From Bacillus suaedaesalsae (GTDB lineage Bacteria; Bacillota; Bacilli; Bacillales; SA4): DNA of 64,000 nucleotides. The DNA lies in assembly GCF_016890225.1 (NCBI RefSeq), contig NZ_JAFELM010000019.1, positions 1 through 64,000 on the forward strand, written 5' to 3'. Below the pieces are notes generated by a model, which saw nothing but the letters and a program-made list of their open reading frames with translations, was not told where the DNA came from and did no database searches. Made by a program: the position numbers and the translations under genes. Below are positions 36,288-47,500 of the stretch, in pieces. How positions within the stretch are numbered: the stretch's first letter is position 1; every line of letters begins with the position of its first letter.

Positions 36288-36515
36288 ATGAATTTTTACA
36301 TTTGCCAAACGATAAATATTCAGCAACTTAAGGTTGGGAGTATTTCTAACTCCTCTGTTTTTCAAATTGGAAGCGCTGGAATGATTAAACCGCTCTCTAA
36401 CTTATATAATACAGGTGGATTTAAAGGACCAGCACCACAGGCAGGTAGTGGCGCTGTTGGTAGTGGTGGAATTGAAGGTCCTGCAGTTCCATTTTCTTCA
36501 GGAATAAGGGATTAG
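36288..36515 (+). CDS. gerPB: Spore germination protein GerPB
   Basis: A 75-residue protein: MNFYICQTINIQQLKVGSISNSSVFQIGSAGMIKPLSNLYNTGGF followed by a Gly/Ala/Pro-rich tail. The SNSSVFQIGSAG motif is typical. Two adjacent ATGs exist (36285 and 36288); the second is better spaced from AGGAGG. Cotranscribed with gerPA and, like it, expected in the inner coat. Confidence 0.93.
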   Translation: MNFYICQTINIQQLKVGSISNSSVFQIGSAGMIKPLSNLYNTGGFKGPAPQAGSGAVGSGGIEGPAVPFSSGIRD

Positions 36516-36529
36516 AGCTTATAGGCATT

Positions 36530-36558
36530 CACCCATTTTACGATTTTCACATACACTA
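36530..36558 (+). promoter_or_regulatory. Candidate sigma-K promoter of gerPC
   Basis: CACC (36530-36533), 16 bp, CATACACTA (36550-36558), in the 101-bp gap between gerPB and gerPC. Matches the CATAnnnTA pattern seen upstream of gerPA. Confidence 0.5.
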
Positions 36559-36616
36559 CAGTATCGACGAGACGAATAGGTGTATACTATAAATTTATTT
36601 TAAAAAGGGTGATACC

Positions 36617-37234
36617 ATGTACTATCAGAATTTTGACCTCACAAACTATATTTATCAACTACAACAGCAAATTCAATCTCAACAAATTGAAATTCAAAAA
36701 ATGCAAACCTCACTTGCCTCTGTTCAATCAGAAATTAAGGAACTAAAAAAGAAGCCAAGTACGACTATTGAAAAAATTGAATATAAATTTGATCAGCTAA
36801 AGGTTGAAACATTAGAGGGTACGTTAAATATTGGACTTAATCCTTATAATGAGGAACAAATTGAAGATTTTGACGTTACACAAGGAAAACTCAAAGTACC
36901 TGGTGCTACGGCTTTTTCTCCTGATATCCAATCTACAATACGAAATTCCATTTTGAACTATTTAGATCATGAAGGGTTTGCTGCTATACAGTCCTTGGAA
37001 AAACGATCAGGTGCAAAATTGAATGAAGCACACTATGAGTTTATGATTCAAGATGTTAAAAGACAGCTTGATACGAGAATCATGTATTATCTAGAGCAAA
37101 CAACTCCTCAGCAGTGGGAGAATGAGAATCGCACCCTGGAAACAACTAATCAAATACTAGAGAAAATGAAGGAAGATATAAATGGAGCATTTTTAGCCTT
37201 CATTCAACATCTACCTCAAAATTGGGAAGGATGA
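36617..37234 (+). CDS. gerPC: Spore germination protein GerPC
   Basis: A 205-residue protein, the largest of the set. It starts with YYQNFDLTNYIYQLQQQ and a coiled coil (about 10-60, QSQQIEIQKMQTSLASVQSEIKELKKK). The middle contains KFDQLKVETLEGTLNIGLNP, the hallmark GerPC sequence, and the C-terminal half is helical. GGGTGATACC precedes the ATG. Six bases separate it from gerPD. Confidence 0.95.
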   Translation: MYYQNFDLTNYIYQLQQQIQSQQIEIQKMQTSLASVQSEIKELKKKPSTTIEKIEYKFDQLKVETLEGTLNIGLNPYNEEQIEDFDVTQGKLKVPGATAFSPDIQSTIRNSILNYLDHEGFAAIQSLEKRSGAKLNEAHYEFMIQDVKRQLDTRIMYYLEQTTPQQWENENRTLETTNQILEKMKEDINGAFLAFIQHLPQNWEG

Positions 37235-37240
37235 ATTACA

Positions 37241-37411
37241 ATGAATTTTACAGTTGTAAATAAAGGAATTCAAGTTGGGGATGTAAAGGTTGTCGGGGTT
37301 GCGTCTTCTTCAATTTTTTTAATTGGGGATTCGGAAACAATTTGTCTTTCGTCTACATTTGACACTCCTCCTGAATCATTAATAATTGGACCTTTTGTCC
37401 CGCTAGTATAG
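37241..37411 (+). CDS. gerPD: Spore germination protein GerPD
   Basis: A 56-residue reading frame: MNFTVVNKGIQVGDVKVVGV followed by ASSSIFLIGDSETICLSS and ending PFVPLV. This is the GerPD pattern (IxVGxVKVxGVxSSSxxLIGD). It starts six bases after gerPC and ends 11 before gerPE. The ribosome site (GGAAGGATGAATTACA) overlaps the gerPC end. Confidence 0.92.
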   Translation: MNFTVVNKGIQVGDVKVVGVASSSIFLIGDSETICLSSTFDTPPESLIIGPFVPLV

Positions 37412-37422
37412 GAGGTTAGACA

Positions 37423-37791
37423 ATGCATCATAGAGTCTCAATCGTACCATTTGTAAATGCAAATTCATTCTCTTTTAGCTCAATCTTCGAGATAGGAGAT
37501 AGTCATGGTATTAATCTTACTTCGAGGGCGATTGCTGTTCAGAGAGAATATCCTCTTTTTGTAGAAGATGAAGCAAACTTTAGCTCTTACCGTATTTTTT
37601 CTGAGGTCATTCCTACACCAATTATCGAGGAAAAAGTTCGAACAACGTTTATTCATGAAAACCCTATTATTAAGGTAGCCTCTGTTACTCTAACTGGTGC
37701 TTCAAACTCTGCTGTATTGCAGATTGGTTCAACTAACACAATTAGAGCCGAAGCACGGGTTAAACACATTCGACAACTATTGTCAGATTGA
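37423..37791 (+). CDS. gerPE: Spore germination protein GerPE
   Basis: A 122-residue protein with MHHRVSIVPFVNANSFSFSSIFEIGDSHGIN at the N-terminus and SVTLTGASNSAVLQIGSTNTIRAEARVKHIRQL at the C-terminus. Each carries the S-x-[VIF]-x-x-IG[DS] motif shared across GerP proteins. AGGAGGTTAGACA precedes the ATG. Last gene before the 90-bp gap. Confidence 0.94.
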   Translation: MHHRVSIVPFVNANSFSFSSIFEIGDSHGINLTSRAIAVQREYPLFVEDEANFSSYRIFSEVIPTPIIEEKVRTTFIHENPIIKVASVTLTGASNSAVLQIGSTNTIRAEARVKHIRQLLSD

Positions 37792-37819
37792 AGGAATAGC
37801 ATAAATGAATAATACTCTG

Positions 37820-37863
37820 AACAATTCCATAAATCAGGCATACGTTAAAGTATACTGATTTAT
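37820..37863 (+). promoter_or_regulatory. Candidate sigma-K promoter of gerPF within a palindrome
   Basis: AACA (37820-37823), 15 bp, CATACGTTA (37839-37847). The -10 lies inside an inverted repeat, ATAAATCAG (37829-37837) with CTGATTTAT (37855-37863), which could be an operator (for example for a late coat regulator) or a stem in the mRNA leader. Confidence 0.55.
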
Positions 37864-37880
37864 AGAAAAGGGTGTTCACC

Positions 37881-38105
37881 ATGCCATCCATAGTTGGACC
37901 GATTTGGATTAATAGTGTTGGCGGAGGCGTTGTTAACTTCGGTGACTCCTTAAATGTTTCGCCAACTAGCTCTTCAAAAACTTCTTCAGGCTCGGGCTCC
38001 TTTAACACAGGAGATTTTATATGCACAAATAACTGGGTGAGTGCAACAAACTCCATTGACCCAGATGTAAGTGATCAAAAAACTACGACTACGAATGTCA
38101 CTTAG
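37881..38105 (+). CDS. gerPF: Spore germination protein GerPF
   Basis: A 74-residue GerPA paralogue: MPSIVGPIWINSVGGGVVNFGD, then SSKTSSGSGSFNTGDFI and DPDVSDQ. The start ATG at 37881 follows AAAGGGTGTTCACC. It closes the gerPA-PF cluster and is followed by a strong terminator. It probably also has its own promoter. Confidence 0.95.
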   Translation: MPSIVGPIWINSVGGGVVNFGDSLNVSPTSSSKTSSGSGSFNTGDFICTNNWVSATNSIDPDVSDQKTTTTNVT

Positions 38106-38136
38106 ATCAGAATGCCAAGAATTTGATCGAAAAATA

Positions 38137-38196
38137 AAGACTTAACCTAATGTTATCGTGTAATGCCTGATTTAACATTAGTTAAGTCTTTTTTGT
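38137..38196 (+). terminator. Terminator of the gerP cluster
   Basis: AAGACTTAACcTAATGTTA pairs with TAACATTAgTTAAGTCTT, followed by TTTT. It also lies at the 3' end of the convergent yisB gene. Confidence 0.88.
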
Positions 38197-38487
38197 TTAT
38201 CGACCTTTTCGTGTCCGTTCTTTTGATTTTCTAATTTTCATTAACTTCCCTGGAGGCTGTTTTCGAATCCACTTAATAAAGCTAGATAGCTTTTCATCTC
38301 GGTTCAAATCCTCAATCGTCGCTAACCGGGCAGCAATTTCATCATTTGTGTACAACGCGTGGATTTGCTTATGACAAGGAATACATAACAAAGCCGTCGC
38401 CCCAAACGTTCCCCCCTTCTCCTTTGGAACCAAATGATGCACCGTGGTCTCCAAATCGTTTCGATTACACAACTCACAAGTACCCAT
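38197..38487 (-). CDS. yisB: HNH endonuclease-domain protein (YisB-like)
   Basis: A 96-residue protein with an HNH nuclease fold. The start is the ATG at 38487, after GGAGGGGATGAG. The zinc ligands are CELC near the N-terminus and CIPC in the middle; the catalytic motif is TVHHLVPKEKGGTFG (HH) and CHKQIHALYTNDEI. The C-terminus is basic (KLMKIRKSKERTRKGR), fitting nucleic-acid contact. Its place between addA and gerP matches B. subtilis yisB. Target and role are unknown. Confidence 0.9.
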   Translation of the reverse strand: MGTCELCNRNDLETTVHHLVPKEKGGTFGATALLCIPCHKQIHALYTNDEIAARLATIEDLNRDEKLSSFIKWIRKQPPGKLMKIRKSKERTRKGR

Positions 38488-38552
38488 CTCATCCCCTCCA
38501 TAATACAATAATTCCCGATTAGATATTATTGCACTCTAACTTAAACAAAAAA

Positions 38553-38597
38553 ACTAATCGTACTCCTTCCTAGACAGGAGTATGATTAGTTTTTTTG
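38553..38597. terminator. Terminator after chemoreceptor (both directions)
   Basis: AACTAATCgTACTCCT-tcctagac-AGGAGTAtGATTAGTT with a T run on each outer side, downstream of the minus-strand gene that stops at 38604. Confidence 0.85.
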
Positions 38598-38603
38598 TTA
38601 TTA

Positions 38604-40619
38604 CTATTTAACTTTAAAATTCATTACTTCTTCATTTAGAGTTCTAGACATTTCTTCTAATTCAAAAGCTAAATGGTTCAATTGCTCCATCGAAGCTGTT
38701 GTTTCCTCTATTGAAGCTGAAACTTCTTCTGTTCCAGCAGCGGAATCTTGACTTATAGATGTTAATTCCCTTGCGTTTTCTAGTATCATATTTTTAGCAT
38801 CAACCATTTCCATTATTAAAGATGTGATATCTTGAATAAGTGCTCGACTATTATGAATAGAATTTGAAATGGATGTAAATGAATCTTCGGTTTCATCTAC
38901 AGCTTGTCCTTGTTTTAACATAGATTCATTTGTTTGTGTAATAAAGCTAACTGTCTTTTTTGTATCTTCTTGCATCGTTCCTATAATCATTGAAATATCT
39001 TTAAGAGAGTGTTCCGTTTGCTCAGCTAATTTTCGTACTTCATCAGCAACAACAGCAAATCCTTTCCCAGCCTCTCCAGCACGCGCTGCTTCAATAGCCG
39101 CGTTCAATGCCAGTAAGTTTGTTTGGGAAGCAATTTGGGATATCGTTTTTACAATTTCACTAATAGAAGTAGAGTTTTTATCTAATGAATTTACTGATTG
39201 TACCATTTCATTTGCTAAGTTACTAGTCTCATTAAATTGCTCTTTTAAAAGTTGTACACGATGCATTCCATCCTTTGATGAGGACGTCATTGACTCTGAA
39301 TTTAAATACAAATTGTGAGATTGTTCTTCAATCACCTTAATTTTCTCTGCCAAAGATTCAATCGTATCATTGTTCTTTTCCAATAACTCAACTTGCGTTG
39401 ATGCACCTGATGCAATTTGTTCCATTGTTGTTGACACTTCATTTGAGGCTGCTGTATTTTCCTCAGAAGTTGCAACTAGAGTTTGTGCACTATCTGCAAC
39501 ATTATTTGAGATATGAAACACTTTATTAATCGTTGAGTTTAACTGATTGACCATTAAATTAAAGCTATTAGATAGTTTGCCAATTTCATTCTCACTATTT
39601 ATAGTGATTTGTACAGTTAAATCTCCTTCTTCCATTCTTTTTAAACTACTTTGTAGTATTTGTATCGGCTTCGTAATTCGACGTGAGGAAACAACTGAAA
39701 TCAAGACGGAAACTGCGATAATCAAAATTAGTGTAATAACTAATGGCAGAATAATTCCTTTCCCCTTGGATGACAGTTCTGATTTATAAATGGTTCCAGC
39801 CATTTTCCACCCAGTAGTTGGACTCTCATAAAAGGCTAGTAATTTCTCTACACCTTCTGATTTATAATGTACGATGCCCTCTTCTTTTAGTTCTTGCATT
39901 TCTGCAAAGAAGCTTTCCTTTGACACATCCTTTCCAATCAATTCTTGCTCTGGATGTGCTAAATACTTTCCTGTATTATCAATAAGCATTGCATGACCTG
40001 TTTCACCAATTTTCACTTGATCAACTAGCCCTACAAGCGTATCAATCGAAATATCTACTGCCATTACACCAATTACAGTTTGACCGTCATAGACAACCTT
40101 GGCAGCACTAACTATAGACTTTTTAGATGCAGTATCAATATAAGGCTCAGTCCATATTACTTTATTCGGATTTTTCAATGCATCTGTGTACCATGGCCTT
40201 GTTCTTGGATCATAATCTCCTGGCAATTCCTGAGATGGGTATAGAAGCATATCACCCTTTGCAGAGCCAAAATAAATATTCGTTAGTGATGAATCTACAG
40301 TTGCAGTTTCCTGGAACGATTGCAACAAGCTTTCCTTATCGTTCAAATGATTTACCACTTCTTCACTAGTGGAAAATCTCTCGATTATCTTCTCATTATT
40401 CCTAAAGAAAAGCTCAAAGGAATCATTTAAGCTTGACATCTTATCTTGTACAGTAATTTCTAGTTCTTCTGTTACAATTTTAACATTTTGAAAAAAAGCA
40501 ATAGAAGATAGCGCTACGATCGAAATAATAATTAGTGATAAAAATGGTATTAAAATCTGTCGCTGTAGTGAACTGTTGAAGAAGTTACCGTTTGCTTTCT
40601 TCATTTTGACTTTCTTCAT
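38604..40619 (-). CDS. Methyl-accepting chemotaxis protein with dCache sensor
   Basis: A 671-residue chemoreceptor. The start is the ATG at 40619 (MKKVKMKK), after GGAGAAGGGGGATACT. TM1 spans about residues 24-46. The extracytoplasmic part (about 47-285) is a double Cache domain of the amino-acid-receptor type: [60 protein letters not shown], then [20 protein letters not shown]2 is at about 290-313, followed by HAMP ([23 protein letters not shown]) and the signalling domain with [35 protein letters not shown]. Monocistronic. The ligand is unknown. Confidence 0.94.
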   Translation of the reverse strand: MKKVKMKKANGNFFNSSLQRQILIPFLSLIIISIVALSSIAFFQNVKIVTEELEITVQDKMSSLNDSFELFFRNNEKIIERFSTSEEVVNHLNDKESLLQSFQETATVDSSLTNIYFGSAKGDMLLYPSQELPGDYDPRTRPWYTDALKNPNKVIWTEPYIDTASKKSIVSAAKVVYDGQTVIGVMAVDISIDTLVGLVDQVKIGETGHAMLIDNTGKYLAHPEQELIGKDVSKESFFAEMQELKEEGIVHYKSEGVEKLLAFYESPTTGWKMAGTIYKSELSSKGKGIILPLVITLILIIAVSVLISVVSSRRITKPIQILQSSLKRMEEGDLTVQITINSENEIGKLSNSFNLMVNQLNSTINKVFHISNNVADSAQTLVATSEENTAASNEVSTTMEQIASGASTQVELLEKNNDTIESLAEKIKVIEEQSHNLYLNSESMTSSSKDGMHRVQLLKEQFNETSNLANEMVQSVNSLDKNSTSISEIVKTISQIASQTNLLALNAAIEAARAGEAGKGFAVVADEVRKLAEQTEHSLKDISMIIGTMQEDTKKTVSFITQTNESMLKQGQAVDETEDSFTSISNSIHNSRALIQDITSLIMEMVDAKNMILENARELTSISQDSAAGTEEVSASIEETTASMEQLNHLAFELEEMSRTLNEEVMNFKVK

Positions 40620-40743
40620 AGTATCCCCCTTCTCCTCTTTCATTTATATTCTACAAAATAATACAATTTTCGACAATGTCTTTTTTTGTGAATTCTGAAT
40701 ATTGTTATTCTTATATAGAATTTTTTCATATTAGAATCAAAAA

Positions 40744-40787
40744 AATACTGACTTATAAGGGATTAACCCTAACGCAAGTCAGTACTT
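40744..40787 (-). terminator. Terminator of addBA
   Basis: On the minus strand AAGTACTGACTTGCG...AAGTCAGTATTTTTTT, with an inner stem GGGTTAATCCC. Confidence 0.85.
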
Positions 40788-40803
40788 TGTTATTTTAAAA
40801 TTA

Positions 40804-43800
40804 TTAAATTATTACAAGATGGCTACCATCAAAGAAGTATAAGTACTTTTCATTTAAAGTTTTTTTGTATATATGCTCGACAGCTTTACTGTATAGCTCT
40901 AGTTGAACGGCATAACGATTTTTTAATGCTTTGTTTATCGTTTGCTCGCTTCCTTGAACTTTACCTGTTACTTTATCTGTTTTAAAGTCAACTAAAACAA
41001 TTCCCTGTTCGTCTTCGAAAAGTAAATCAATAACACCTTGGAGAAGAATTGTTTCGTTTTCCCCTACCCAATTTGGATATACTTCGTCTGCTTGTAAACC
41101 AACACTGAAAGGGAGCTCTCTCATCACGTTTGGAGAGTTCAATATTCTCTTTCCCAGCTCTGTTTCAAAAAATTGAACTATGCCAGCAATATTAATATAG
41201 CTTTCTTGCTCTTTTGTTAACAGTTCATTTAGTACCATTCTCGCAATTTTTTCTTTTACTATTTCTTTGGTGACCGGTTGATCAAGTGAAATATGCTGCA
41301 TGACCATATGCATTGCTGTTCCAATTTCAGCCGCTGTTAATTGTTGTTCTTGCATAAATCTTGGTCTATCTGCAATTGACTTACGAGTCACATTTACTAA
41401 AGTAGTATCACTATAAACGTGCTCCTCCCTCATTCTCTTGATCTCAGAAACCGATTGTTTGGATCGGTGTTCTGTTGCCGTCTTATAGCCATATTCCCAG
41501 AGTAAACGGTCTTGGACTGCCAACTTGAACGTGCTTTCTAATGGAACTTGTTCACCCTTCTTAATCTTTTCAAGAATCTCTACTTCCATCTCTAGCTTAG
41601 CTGCATCAACCTGCTCTAACTGACTTGGATCCACGATTGATACTGACCACTTTGAAGGATGAGCTAATATAGCTCGAGGTACTTCGGTCGCATCCTCTCC
41701 ATCTCGTAACACAGCAGCATCATCATGCCTTATAACTGAAGGGGCAACCCAATCCATATAGCATTTTGCTTTTGAACGTTCAAAATTTGGCAATAGCCAT
41801 TCTTTATTCCACAGCTGCTCTCTCCAACTATTTAACTTCTTTTCTAGCTTCTTAACCGTACCTACTAAGTACAGTTTCTCCTTAGCACGAGTAAGCGCAA
41901 CGTATAATACACGCATCTCTTCCGCTAAAAGCTCATTTTTCATCTGTTGCTTAATTGCAAGCAGGGGCAATGTCGGATAACTAATCCGTAATACTGGATC
42001 AATATATTTCGATCCAAAGCCTAAATCTTTATGCAATAAAAATGTGTTACTTAAATCACGTACGTTGAACGGCTTTGATAACCCAGCTACAAACACAACC
42101 GGAAACTCCAGTCCTTTACTTTTATGAATGGTCATCATCCGAACTACGTCTTCCTGCTCACCCAGTGCTCTCGCTGTTCCTAAGTCATCTCCACGATCCT
42201 GCATTCTTTCAATAAAACGAAGGAAACGGAACAGTCCCCTAAAGGATGTAGATTCATATTGTCTAGCTCGATCATACAGTGCGCGAAGATTCGCTTGTCG
42301 TTGTTTTCCTCCAGGCATTCCACCGACAAAATCGTAATAGCCTGTCTTTTGATAAATACGCCAAATTAACTCAGATAGCGAACCTTGACGAGCATATGCT
42401 CTCCATTTTTGTAGCATCAAGTGGAAATCCATCAGTTTCTCAAAAGTTTTCGCATAACGTCCTTCTTCAATACCTTGCTCTAACACAGCTTTCACTGCTT
42501 CATAATAATTACCTTTTTTCTGCTTCATCCGAATAAACGCTAGTTCTTCTGCCTTTAACCCAACAATCGGTGAACGCAAAACAGCAGCTAAAGGTATGTC
42601 TTGATATGGGTTATCAATTACTTTTAATAGCGACATCATTATTGATACTTCAGTCGCCTCAAAATAACCTGAAGAAAGCTCTGCATATACAGGTATTCCT
42701 TGTTCCTTGAATTCCTCCATAATTTGTGGTGCCCAAGGCATTGAACGAAGCAAAATCACGATATCACGATACGTAATATTACGATTCGCATCTAGTTTAC
42801 GATCATAAATTTGAAATGGCTTTTGAATCAGTTCTTTAATTTTCTGTGCCATTAGACGTGCTTCAAGCTGTACCGTCTCAAGTTCAGCCGCATCAAACTG
42901 TGGTGAATCATTCTCACTGTCTTCAACATCTGATTCAGTGTCTTCACCATCAGAATTTATAATTAGTAATTCAGCTTTTGTCTCCATACTTTCAGGATAA
43001 AAAGCACCAATTTTCAACTCAGCTTGTTCATCATAATTTATCTCTCCGACTTGCTCATCCATTACTTGTTTAAAAATATAGTTTGTGCCATTTAACACTT
43101 CACTTCTACTTCGAAAGTTTTGAGAAAGGTCGATTCTAAGCCCAAATTCATTCCCCTCTGGAGAAAAGCGCTTATACTTACTTAGGAACAGGCCAGCCTC
43201 AGCTAAGCGAAAACGGTAGATGGATTGCTTAACGTCTCCAACCATGAATAAGTTACCGCCATCTTCACCACTTTTACATACAGCCTGAACGATGGATTCT
43301 TGTACAAAGTTTGTATCTTGGTACTCATCTAATAACACTTCATGAAAATGACGCTTATAATAAAGTGCAGCCTCTGATAGCACTTGTACTCCATCTTCAT
43401 TCGTTGTTCTTAAAATTTGTAAGGTATAATGTTCAAGGTCCCCAAAGTCAACAAGTCCTTTTTCTCTTTTAACCTGCTGATAGCGTACCTTAAACTCTTT
43501 TACTAACGTAATCAAAGTCGAAACAGAACCTTCCATCTTCACCAGGTCCTGTAAATACGAGTCAGGTCTTCTTTGAAAATACGTTTCTTGCAAAAGCTTA
43601 ATTTGCTTTTTCGCCTTCTCTCTTAAGTCCTTAACAGAATCAACAAGTTCTTGATCGTAGACATCACCCTTACACGTTTTAAGCGTGCTAAAATGAAGGT
43701 TTTGCATTCTTTCATACATCGAAGACCAGCCTTTATGGAGAAGCATCTCTAACTCAGTAATTTGCTGCAAATCCTCTTGAATATTCGCAGCACGAGGAGC

Positions 43801-44562
43801 TGGCCCTAGCGGACGATTTGTGATTTCCAATGCTTGAGTCAAAATAGAGCGCATACCATCCAGCTGAAGTGCAATTTCCTTGAAAAGCGAAGAAATAAAC
43901 GGTAATTCATCAATTGAAGTGTCAGGGTTTAATCGGTAACCCTCCACTAATTTGTCTAACCACACATCAGGATTCGGATGTGCTTGTGATTCATCATAAA
44001 GCTTCTTTACCATGAGCTGAAGATCACTGTCATTACGGTCTCCCGTGTAACGGTCCACTAACTCAAAAAATGCTTCATTTCCTTCTTTTCCGTATTCCTC
44101 CTCAAACAACTCCTCCATTACTTCTTCTCTTAAAAGCTCAGATTCTGTTGTTTCTGCAATACGAAAAGACGGATCAATATCAATTAAAAAGTAATACTTT
44201 CGTATCACTTCCAAACAGAATGAGTGAAGTGTTGAAATGGATGCTCTATTTAGTAAACTTAACTGCTTACGTAAATGTAACGAGGTTGGATTTTCAGAAA
44301 TAGCTTTTTCTAATGCCTCACCAATTCTATGTCTCATTTCAGCAGCTGCAGCATTCGTAAACGTAACAATAAGAAGTCTATCTACATCAATCGGAGTATC
44401 CTTATCCATTACTTTACGAATAATACGTTCTACTAATACAGCTGTCTTCCCTGAACCAGCTGCGGCTGCAACTAGTATATCAGAACCCTTTGCCGAAATT
44501 GCCTTCCACTGATCATCCGTCCATTGCACACCTTCAGGCTTTGGTTGTATAGATAGTTTCAT
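40804..44562 (-). CDS. addA: AddA helicase-nuclease subunit
   Basis: A 1252-residue subunit of the AddAB enzyme that resects double-strand breaks and loads RecA after Chi. It has an SF1A (UvrD-like) helicase with Walker A VAAAAGSGKTAVLVERI (about 31-47), FTNAAAAEMRHRI, LLDEYQDTNFVQE, MVGDVKQSIYRFR and MTIHKSKGLEFPVVFVAGL. The C-terminal RecB-type nuclease has GVIDLLF and VLVDFKTDKV (active-site D and K near 1190). It starts 29 bp inside the 3' end of addB after GAGGAGGTGGAAAAG, which couples translation. Length is close to B. subtilis AddA (1232). Confidence 0.97.
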   Translation of the reverse strand: MKLSIQPKPEGVQWTDDQWKAISAKGSDILVAAAAGSGKTAVLVERIIRKVMDKDTPIDVDRLLIVTFTNAAAAEMRHRIGEALEKAISENPTSLHLRKQLSLLNRASISTLHSFCLEVIRKYYFLIDIDPSFRIAETTESELLREEVMEELFEEEYGKEGNEAFFELVDRYTGDRNDSDLQLMVKKLYDESQAHPNPDVWLDKLVEGYRLNPDTSIDELPFISSLFKEIALQLDGMRSILTQALEITNRPLGPAPRAANIQEDLQQITELEMLLHKGWSSMYERMQNLHFSTLKTCKGDVYDQELVDSVKDLREKAKKQIKLLQETYFQRRPDSYLQDLVKMEGSVSTLITLVKEFKVRYQQVKREKGLVDFGDLEHYTLQILRTTNEDGVQVLSEAALYYKRHFHEVLLDEYQDTNFVQESIVQAVCKSGEDGGNLFMVGDVKQSIYRFRLAEAGLFLSKYKRFSPEGNEFGLRIDLSQNFRSRSEVLNGTNYIFKQVMDEQVGEINYDEQAELKIGAFYPESMETKAELLIINSDGEDTESDVEDSENDSPQFDAAELETVQLEARLMAQKIKELIQKPFQIYDRKLDANRNITYRDIVILLRSMPWAPQIMEEFKEQGIPVYAELSSGYFEATEVSIMMSLLKVIDNPYQDIPLAAVLRSPIVGLKAEELAFIRMKQKKGNYYEAVKAVLEQGIEEGRYAKTFEKLMDFHLMLQKWRAYARQGSLSELIWRIYQKTGYYDFVGGMPGGKQRQANLRALYDRARQYESTSFRGLFRFLRFIERMQDRGDDLGTARALGEQEDVVRMMTIHKSKGLEFPVVFVAGLSKPFNVRDLSNTFLLHKDLGFGSKYIDPVLRISYPTLPLLAIKQQMKNELLAEEMRVLYVALTRAKEKLYLVGTVKKLEKKLNSWREQLWNKEWLLPNFERSKAKCYMDWVAPSVIRHDDAAVLRDGEDATEVPRAILAHPSKWSVSIVDPSQLEQVDAAKLEMEVEILEKIKKGEQVPLESTFKLAVQDRLLWEYGYKTATEHRSKQSVSEIKRMREEHVYSDTTLVNVTRKSIADRPRFMQEQQLTAAEIGTAMHMVMQHISLDQPVTKEIVKEKIARMVLNELLTKEQESYINIAGIVQFFETELGKRILNSPNVMRELPFSVGLQADEVYPNWVGENETILLQGVIDLLFEDEQGIVLVDFKTDKVTGKVQGSEQTINKALKNRYAVQLELYSKAVEHIYKKTLNEKYLYFFDGSHLVII

Positions 44563-47500
44563 TCTTTTCCACCTCCTCTTTTAATCGAGTTAGAATTGTT
44601 TTATCATCAGAATGCTCTAATGTTACAAATGTATTCTCTTCAAGTGATTCATCAAATTGACAAACTGGTTTAAAGCTACAAAATTTACACGGTTTTCTAT
44701 CCTTTAGTTGATATGGAGCGATATCCACTTTCCCGCTTACCATTTCATCACCGATATTTTTAAATGTACGTCTAACGTGCTTTCGCAGTACATCGAACTC
44801 ATCTTCACTAGCAATCTGCGAGTATGGATAAAAACCACCAGACTTCTTTAAACCAGCAGATACAATTTTCGAGTGACCACTATCAATTGTCGTATCCATT
44901 AGCCTCACTGCTTCTTCATCCCCTAGCAGTAAACCTTTCATTTTAAAGCTTTTTAATAATTCATCTTCAATATCTTCTATTGCTAACTCTTGCTTTGCTT
45001 TGATCATTGGATTGTGAACATGGAAATACAACACACCAGCTGGTAGTGCTTCTTGCCCTAGCCATGCTTTCGAATTAGATAAAACAATATCCAGGTAGGT
45101 TAGCATTTGTAAGGACAGTCCGTAATACACCTCTGCTAAATTCAATGACTTTTGACTTGATTTATAGTCAACAATTCGCAAATAGGAACCTTTCGAACTA
45201 GAAGCGACGTCAACACGGTCTATTCTTCCGACCAGCTCCATCTTTGTACCATTTTTCAACGTAAACTCAATTGCAGGTAATTGACCATTTCTGCCAAAGC
45301 CTAGTTCCAGTCCTACTGGTGCAAATCCACTAGCCTTTGCATGTTCACTTAAAATGAGTGATGCTCGTCCAATTACATCAGTGAGCTTTCGTTTTAAATA
45401 GTGATATCTGTTGGAGCTTAGTAAAATCTCCTTTTGAATACGAGGTGCAAGTTCATTTACAACTTCATGTGCTAAATCCATACACTGTTTCTTTGATAAC
45501 TGCGTCCAACTTAAGTTTTGCTTATGAAGCTCGTCTGCCATCATTTTTAAGGCAGCATGGAAAAACTGTCCGATGTCAGGTGCCTCTAAGCGGTATATTT
45601 GTCTTTCTTGCAATCCTAAACCATAGGAAGAAAAGTGTGAAAATGGACAGCCTTGGAATAGCTCCATTCTTGATACACTAGCAGTTAAACTATCTCCATA
45701 TAAGCTGTCGCTCACGTCAGTTGGAAGTGTTTGCTCGCGATTTTGATAAAATAAACTACCTAACACACGGTCACGCAAAGTCTTCCATTCTCGTTTTTGG
45801 TCAAACGTATTGTATACATCCCACCAAACAGTAGAGATTGGATAATGTCGTTTCCATTGCTGAAGCTGCGAAGCTAAGTAAGATACCGTTTTGATTGGCG
45901 TTGTAATATATTCAAGTTGCTCTTCTTCAGTCAAATCAGTTGGGTCTTGTACAAGTAATTCTTCACGAAGTGTCGGATACAAGTCTTTTATACGTTTTAT
46001 AAATATAGACGGCACTAACGACTTTCCTTCTTCATTCGCTAATGAATAAGACAACCATAATTGATTGGACGCTGAACTAACCGCAAGATACAATAAAAAC
46101 TGCTCATCTAATAGCTGTTGCTTCCCTCCAGGAGCTAGCTGCAAGCCGTGATGTGATAATTGCTCTCTTTCATCTTCATTTAATACGCCATGTTCACTTG
46201 GTATCGCTGGAATAACTCCATCATTTATACCAAGAATGAACGTTGCCTTGAGATGTGAAAAACGAGAGTGTTCAAAATCCCCCACTACAACTTGGTCAAT
46301 CGCAGGTGGAACTAGTGCAAAACGTAGCGCCTCAAGCCCAGCTTCCATTGTTTGTTGAAATATCGAAAAAGGTATTTCTTCTTTCCCCATTAGCTCAACA
46401 AATTGATCTAACAAATCGACAACGGCACTCCAAACTTGCCCGTGCTCTTTTGCTTTGCTAACTTCACCCGATTGTTCTGTTTGCAATCGCCATTTTTCAA
46501 GCTTTCCAGGTACGTTAATCTCTTCTAACAAAAGATATAACGCTTCAGCAAATTGAACACCCGTTTTAGCCTTTTTTAATCGTTCTTCGAATTGAAGTAA
46601 TGGATTGGAGATGAGTATCCGAAGGTCATGAATCTTTTGCTCCATTTCTTCTTCAGCAGATGTTTTCGCTAATCCTTGATCGTCAATACCTATAATTCTA
46701 CGATATTGCCATTTCTTTGTTGTATCTTTCCACCTATAGCCTTGAATTCCATAAGCTAAAACGTAATTCTCTAATAAGTCGAAGTCTTCGCGTAAGCTCA
46801 TTTCATCTTCATCGACTGGGAATAAAAGGTCCGTTTTTACTGCTCTGAAAACTGATTCATACCTAAAACCACTACTGACAATTTCAAGTGCAGAACGAAT
46901 AAACTCGATTAACGGGTGATGAAGCATCGAGCGCTTTTGATCGATAAATACAGGAATTTCGTATTCAGTAAACACGGTTTCTAGTAAGTCATGATACAGA
47001 CTTGTATTTCGAAGAATGATTGCCATATCTCTATAGCGATAATTTTGCTCACGAACTAATCGTAAAATTTCCTTCGCTACACCTTCTACTTCTGCACGTC
47101 TGTTTACAGCACCACGTAATAAAACTCCTTCACTACTTTTCGATTGTACAGTTGGTCTTGACTCATAATGCTGTTCAATGTGAGCCAAAGATGAAGTTGT
47201 TGATCTTTTGTTATGCTGTAAGACTTGTACTTCCACCTTCTGTCCAACTCTATCTGCTATTTCATTCAACTGGAAATAGGTTTTACCAGTCATATGAAAT
47301 AAATGAAGCTCATGTGGTTGATGCGTAAGTGGCTTGTCCAATGTTAATGCAATTTTCACAGATTGACATGTATCAATGAGCTTTTCTAAAACAACAAGCT
47401 CTTGTGGTGTAAAGCTGTGAAATCCATCAATTAAAATAGTCGCTTCTTTTAAATAAGTGGATGATGGGATCTTTTCCGCTAGTAAACGTAAGTAATCCTC

